Shown: positions 6,226 through 9,401 of the stretch, piece by piece | How positions within the stretch are numbered: position 1 is the first letter of the stretch | Layout: each line of letters starts with the position of its first letter | Source of the DNA: DASZZX01 sp036260415 | GTDB taxonomy: Bacteria; Actinomycetota; Nitriliruptoria; Nitriliruptorales; JAHWKO01 | Direction of reading: 5' to 3' | NCBI GenBank assembly: GCA_036260415.1 | Contig: DASZZX010000343.1 | Span: 1 to 9,401, forward strand | DNA: 9,401 nucleotides | Program-made: the position numbers and the translations under genes | Notes under the pieces: generated by a model | Seen by the model: only the letters and a program-made list of their open reading frames with translations | Told to the model about the DNA's origin: nothing | Databases searched by the model: none

Positions 6226-7205
6226 CGGCGACGGTCACCATGGCGCAGGCCCTCAACCGTGCGTTGCACGACGAGATGCGCGACGACGACCGGGTGCTGG
6301 TCTTCGGCGAGGACGTCGGCCGGCTCGGTGGCGTGTTCCGCATCACCGACCGCCTGCAGGCCACGTTCGGCGAGGAACGCTGCTTCGACACGCCGCTCGC
6401 CGAGTCCGGCATCCTCGGCACGTCCCTCGGCCTGGCCCTGTACGGCTTCAAACCGGTACCGGAGATGCAGTTCGACGGGTTCACCTACCCCGGCTTCGAG
6501 CAGCTGGTGAGCCACATCGCCAAGTACCGCAACCGTTCGCGCGGGACCGTGCAGCTACCGCTGACCGTCCGCATCCCGTACGGCGGAGGCATCGGGGCGG
6601 TGGAACACCACTCGGAGAGTCCCGAGAGCTACTGGGTGCACACGGCCGGGCTGAAGGTCGTCACGCCGGGCACGCCGGCCGACGCCTACAGCATGCTGCG
6701 CCAAGCGATCCAGAGCCCGGACCCGGTGGTGTTCCTCGAGCCCAAGCGGCGGTACTGGATGAAGGTGGACGTCGACCTGCCGGTGGCGGACCCCCAGCCG
6801 ATGGAGCAGGCGTTGGTCCGCCAGCCCGGGACCGACGTCACGCTCGTGGTCTACGGGCCGATGGTCCGTACCGGCCTGGAGGCGGCCGCGGCCGCGTCGG
6901 AGGATCTCGGCGTGTCGCTGGAGGTGGTGGACCTGCGGTCCCTCAACCCGCTCGACGAGGACACTCTGATCGCCTCGGTACGCAGGACCGGCCGCTGCGT
7001 GGTGGTGCACGAGGCCTCGCTGACGCTGGGGATGGGCGCCGAGATCGCCGCCCGCGTGCAGGAGCTCGCCTTCTACCACCTCGAGGCGCCGGTGCTGCGA
7101 GTGACCGGCTTCGACACGCCGTACCCGCCGGCGAAGCTGGAGGACTTCTGGTTGCCCGACGTCGATCGCATCCTCGACTTCGTCGAGCGCTCGCTGCGCT
7201 ACTAG
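6222..7205 (+). CDS. bkdB: Branched-chain 2-oxoacid dehydrogenase E1 beta subunit
   Basis: The 327-residue transketolase-like subunit completes the E1 heterotetramer active site. It starts MTATVTMAQALNRALHDEM and has the family blocks VFGEDVGRLGGVFRIT (27-42), DTPLAESGILG (56-66, with E61 as the glutamate expected to activate ThDP) and EMQFDGFTYPGFEQL (81-95). RIPYGGGIGAVEHHSESPE (117-135) follows, holding the His pair near the cofactor. The C-terminal domain contains VVDLRSLNPLDEDTLIASV and the TGR..VVHEA signature. GTG 6222 is preceded by GGGAGG (6212-6217) inside the E1 alpha end; an ATG seven codons later (6240) is a possible alternative. The length is normal for the family (about 325-350). 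The E2 gene follows after 30 bases. Confidence 0.94.
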   Translation: MTATVTMAQALNRALHDEMRDDDRVLVFGEDVGRLGGVFRITDRLQATFGEERCFDTPLAESGILGTSLGLALYGFKPVPEMQFDGFTYPGFEQLVSHIAKYRNRSRGTVQLPLTVRIPYGGGIGAVEHHSESPESYWVHTAGLKVVTPGTPADAYSMLRQAIQSPDPVVFLEPKRRYWMKVDVDLPVADPQPMEQALVRQPGTDVTLVVYGPMVRTGLEAAAAASEDLGVSLEVVDLRSLNPLDEDTLIASVRRTGRCVVVHEASLTLGMGAEIAARVQELAFYHLEAPVLRVTGFDTPYPPAKLEDFWLPDVDRILDFVERSLRY

Positions 7206-7235
7206 AGCTGTTCGGGCGGCGGGAGGAGGTGCACC

Positions 7236-8528
7236 GTGGGACAGATCCGCGACTTCCTCATGCCCGACCTGGGCGAGGGGCTGGAGTCCGGCGAGATCGT
7301 CGCCTGGAACGTCGACGTCGGTGACCGCGTCGAGCTGAACCAGGAGATCTGCGAGGTCGAGACCGCCAAGGCCACCGTGGCCGTCCCCAGTCCGTTCGCC
7401 GGCACGGTGGTGGAACGTTTCGCGGACGTGGGCGACGAGCTGGAGGTCGGGATCCCGCTGGTGCGCATCGACGTCGAGGAGGAGCACGTGCCCGACGCCG
7501 CGGAGGCGGCAGAGGCCGGCCCCGAGGCGGACGAGAGCACCGGGCGCCGCAGCGTGCTCGTGGGCTACGGGGCGGCGGAGGGACGCACGCGACGTCGGCG
7601 GAGCGGCGCGGTGCAGGCGCCGGACGGGGACGCGCCCAGCGCGCCGCTGGCGAAGCCGCCCGTGCGCAAGCTGGCGGGAGACCTGGGGGTGGACCTGGCC
7701 GCGATCGCGCCCGGGTCGGGACCCGGCGGGGCGATCACCCGTGAGGACGTGCGCGCCGCGGCCGCAGCGCTGGACAAGCGCCCCAGGCCGGTCGCCGACC
7801 GTGAGGGTTTCAGGGGACGGTCCCCCGGGGAGGTCCTGCCGGTCACGGGGGTGCGCAAGCGCATCGTCGCCAAGGTGACCCGGTCCCGCACCACGATCCC
7901 CGAGGCCACCACCTCGGTCACGGTGGACTGTACGCGCACGTGGGAGCTCGCCAGCGAGCTGACCACACGGGCACGAGCGGAGGGCCACGACGTGCGGGTG
8001 AGCGCCTTCGCGGTCGTGACGCGCTCCGTGGTGCTGGCGCTGCGACGCTTCCCCACGCTCAACGCGGTGCTCGACGAGGACGCTGGCGAGATCCGGCTGC
8101 TGGAACCCATCCACCTCGGGGTGGCGGTCGACACCGATCGGGGGCTGCTCGTTCCCGTGGTCCGCAACGCCCACAGCCGCACGACCCTGGATCTGGCCCG
8201 TGAGCTCGACCGGCTGACCATGGCCGCGCGTGAGGGCTCCGTCGGACCGGACGACCTCACCGGCGGTACCTTCACGATCAACAACTACGGTGCGCTCGGC
8301 AGCGACTGGGGCGATCCCATCATCAACCATCCTGAGGCCGGCATCCTCGGCGTGGGCGCGATGAAGGAACGGCCGTGGGTCGCCGACGGCCGGCTCGTGG
8401 TCCGCCGCACGGTCACGCTGACGATCGCCTTCGACCACCGCATCTCCGACGGCGGGGAGGCGGGCCGGTTCGTGGCCTACGTGGGCGATCTGGTGGAACA
8501 GCCCGCACGCATCGTGCTGCACGCCTGA
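7236..8528 (+). CDS. bkdC: Dihydrolipoamide acyltransferase E2 of the branched-chain complex
   Basis: E2 forms the core of the complex and moves the acyl group from lipoyl-lysine to CoA. The 430 residues hold one lipoyl domain (1-80) with the modified Lys45 in VETAKATV, a long flexible linker with a basic patch (RTRRRRSG, about 117-124), and a peripheral-subunit-binding domain (about 139-176, VRKLAGDLGVDLAAI...GPGGAITREDV) that docks E1/E3. A catalytic domain (about 200-430) follows, with TINNYGALGSDWGDPIINHP (347-366) and the active-site AFDHRISDGG, in which His401 and Asp405 are the expected acyl-transfer residues. The linker motif LVGYGAAEGRTRRRR resembles actinobacterial branched-chain E2 proteins. 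GTG 7236 is preceded by AGGAGGT (7224-7230) at 5 bases. No E3 (dihydrolipoamide dehydrogenase) gene follows within the window, so E3 is presumably shared with other complexes. Confidence 0.94.
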   Translation: MGQIRDFLMPDLGEGLESGEIVAWNVDVGDRVELNQEICEVETAKATVAVPSPFAGTVVERFADVGDELEVGIPLVRIDVEEEHVPDAAEAAEAGPEADESTGRRSVLVGYGAAEGRTRRRRSGAVQAPDGDAPSAPLAKPPVRKLAGDLGVDLAAIAPGSGPGGAITREDVRAAAAALDKRPRPVADREGFRGRSPGEVLPVTGVRKRIVAKVTRSRTTIPEATTSVTVDCTRTWELASELTTRARAEGHDVRVSAFAVVTRSVVLALRRFPTLNAVLDEDAGEIRLLEPIHLGVAVDTDRGLLVPVVRNAHSRTTLDLARELDRLTMAAREGSVGPDDLTGGTFTINNYGALGSDWGDPIINHPEAGILGVGAMKERPWVADGRLVVRRTVTLTIAFDHRISDGGEAGRFVAYVGDLVEQPARIVLHA

Positions 8529-8531
8529 CCC

Positions 8532-9224
8532 ATGCGGCTGGTGGGCACGGCACGAGCGCTGCGTCGTGCGATCAACCGGCGGCTGCGCCGTTCCCGTCTG
8601 CGCCGGCTGGACCACCGGCTCTTCCGTGCCGTCGCGCGTGGCGAGCACCCGGTGGCCGACCGGGTCCTGCCGTGGTTCAGCCGCGCCACCGACTGGTCCG
8701 TCGGCTGGTGCGCGGTGGCGGGTGGACTGGCCGTGGCGGGGGGTGGCCGTGGCCGGCGAGCGGCCCTGGAGGGGCTGACGGCGATCGCGCTGACCTCGGT
8801 CACGGTCAACCACCCGGTGAAGGTCCTGGCCCGACGCCAACGACCCGACCGCGCGCTCGTGCCCACCATCCGCCGCACGGCGAGCCAACCGGGCTCGTGG
8901 TCGTTCCCGTCCGGGCACACCGCCTCCGCGTTCGCCTTCGCCATCGCCGCCTCCAGGCGGCTGCCGGTGATGACGCCTCCCCTGTACGCGATCGCCGCGA
9001 CGGTCGGCGTGTCCCGCATCCACGTCGGAGCCCACTACCCGAGCGACGTCCTCGCGGGCGCGGTGCTGGGGACCGCGGCGGGACTCGCCGCCACGAAGCT
9101 GCTCGACCGCCTCCTGTCGGTCGACCGCGACGACCGACCCGGCGGTTCGGGTGGGGCAACCCCGCGGGGTGGCCGTAGAGTGTCCTCGCCGAAACTCGCG
9201 AGGTCCAGGGGGCGGGGACCGTGA
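8532..9224 (+). CDS. PAP2-superfamily membrane phosphatase
   Basis: The 230-residue protein carries all three acid-phosphatase motifs: K-x6-RP (K97 to P105, KVLARRQRP), PSGH (126-129, SFPSGHTAS) and SR-x5-H-x3-D (S161, R162, H168, D172, SRIHVGAHYPSD). The conserved His129 and His168 are the expected catalytic residues. It should be an integral membrane protein, with hydrophobic segments near 57-72, 80-96, 131-142, 150-160 and 173-190, that removes phosphate from a lipid phosphate (phosphatidic acid or undecaprenyl diphosphate) at the membrane. The N terminus (Arg-rich) and the C-terminal 34 residues (SVDRDDRPGGS...) are unconserved. The gene begins 3 bases after the E2 stop with no visible ribosome site, so it probably depends on translational coupling to E2. 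Its stop overlaps the GTG of the next gene by 4 bases. Which lipid it acts on is unknown. Confidence 0.9.
   Translation: MRLVGTARALRRAINRRLRRSRLRRLDHRLFRAVARGEHPVADRVLPWFSRATDWSVGWCAVAGGLAVAGGGRGRRAALEGLTAIALTSVTVNHPVKVLARRQRPDRALVPTIRRTASQPGSWSFPSGHTASAFAFAIAASRRLPVMTPPLYAIAATVGVSRIHVGAHYPSDVLAGAVLGTAAGLAATKLLDRLLSVDRDDRPGGSGGATPRGGRRVSSPKLARSRGRGP
9176..9181 (+). promoter_or_regulatory. Candidate internal -10 box before glgE
   Basis: TAGAGT, a common actinobacterial -10 form, lies inside the unconserved 3' end of the PAP2 gene, about 40 bases before the next gene. A GGGGCAACCCC hairpin sequence (9153-9163) and a CCCCGCGGGG palindrome lie just upstream, where a -35 would be expected, but no TTGAC-like hexamer is visible. 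It could let the downstream gene be expressed apart from the operon. Confidence 0.3.
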
Positions 9225-9401
9225 CCAGCACGTCCGTCGAGGACACCGTCGTGGCGGGTAACGGACGCCGGCCGCCGTCGCGCGAGGGACGCAGCCGGGT
9301 GGTCATCTGTGGGGTCGCACCCGAGATCGACGCCGGTCGCCACCCAGCCAAGCGCACGGTCGGAGAGCAGGTCGTCGTCGAGGCCGACGTGTTCACCGAC
9401 G
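9221..9401 (+). CDS. glgE: Probable GlgE, alpha-1,4-glucan:maltose-1-phosphate maltosyltransferase (N-terminal 60 residues, runs off the edge)
   Basis: GTG 9221 opens a frame that continues to the window's end. After a variable Ser/Arg-rich start the product reads SRVVICGVAPEIDAGRHPAK, then RTVGEQVVVEADVFTD. This is the usual opening of GlgE proteins: I/V-x-x-V-x-P-x-x-x-x-GR-x-PAK, then VGE-x-V-x-V-x-A-x-VF. GlgE extends alpha-glucans with maltose-1-phosphate made from trehalose by TreS-Pep2 (or by GlgM); its N-terminal domain contributes to the dimer and is followed by the GH13 catalytic barrel, which lies to the right of the window. The purine-rich AGGGGGCGGGG just upstream can serve as ribosome site. 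The frame overlaps the PAP2 stop by 4 bases (GTGA). With 60 residues, the call rests on one conserved block, but that block is distinctive. Confidence 0.75.
   Translation, partial: MTSTSVEDTVVAGNGRRPPSREGRSRVVICGVAPEIDAGRHPAKRTVGEQVVVEADVFTD

Noticed and set aside
6555..9035. Very long minus-strand open frame (826 codons) across E1 beta, E2 and PAP2
   Set aside because: It lies opposite three well-supported genes and its product is low-complexity, Gly/Arg/His/Asp-rich and without family motifs. Long antisense frames are expected when GC-rich codons avoid the bases that make antisense stops.
1..9401. CRISPR array, insertion sequence, toxin-antitoxin or phage defence genes
   Set aside because: No regularly spaced direct repeats, transposase motifs, terminal inverted repeats or paired small toxin/antitoxin frames were seen on either strand.

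Overview
The window is 9.4 kb of very GC-rich DNA. It has tightly packed genes, many GTG starts, strong GGAGG-type ribosome binding sites and 4-base stop/start overlaps. Together with the protein families (an actinobacterial-style branched-chain 2-oxoacid dehydrogenase, a GlgE-type maltosyltransferase start, and a DUF222/13E12-type HNH remnant), this points to a high-GC actinobacterium, possibly a deep-branching one. The lineage is an inference from style and was not tested by any search.

Left part (1-2033): the window opens inside a MaoC-like hot-dog-fold acyl-CoA hydratase (3' end only). A small two-CBS-domain protein follows, then a convergent small membrane protein of the PLDc_N (phospholipase-D nuclease N-terminal) type on the minus strand, then a RibD-C/dihydrofolate-reductase-like protein on the plus strand.

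Middle (2034-2620): about 590 bases with no intact gene. It holds a short T-arm-like tRNA 3' segment and the C-terminal fossil of an HNH endonuclease whose central Asn is replaced by Lys. It looks like a scar of decayed mobile or repeat DNA. The serA reading frame runs open back through this scar, so a naive gene caller can give SerA about 150 false N-terminal residues.

Right part (2621-9401): full-length long-type D-3-phosphoglycerate dehydrogenase (serA), a YbhB/YbcL-type PEBP protein, then a compact E1-alpha / E1-beta / E2 operon for a branched-chain 2-oxoacid dehydrogenase complex. No E3 gene is visible. A PAP2 phosphatase starts 3 bases after E2, and the first 60 codons of a probable GlgE (maltose-1-phosphate maltosyltransferase) overlap the end of the PAP2 gene by 4 bases and run off the right edge.

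The E1 and E2 genes together would convert branched-chain 2-oxo acids to acyl-CoA (precursors of branched fatty acids, or catabolic intermediates), borrowing E3 from elsewhere. I do not see a clearly new defence or mobile system. The most unusual items are the scar at 2034-2620 and the tight bkd-PAP2-glgE junctions.
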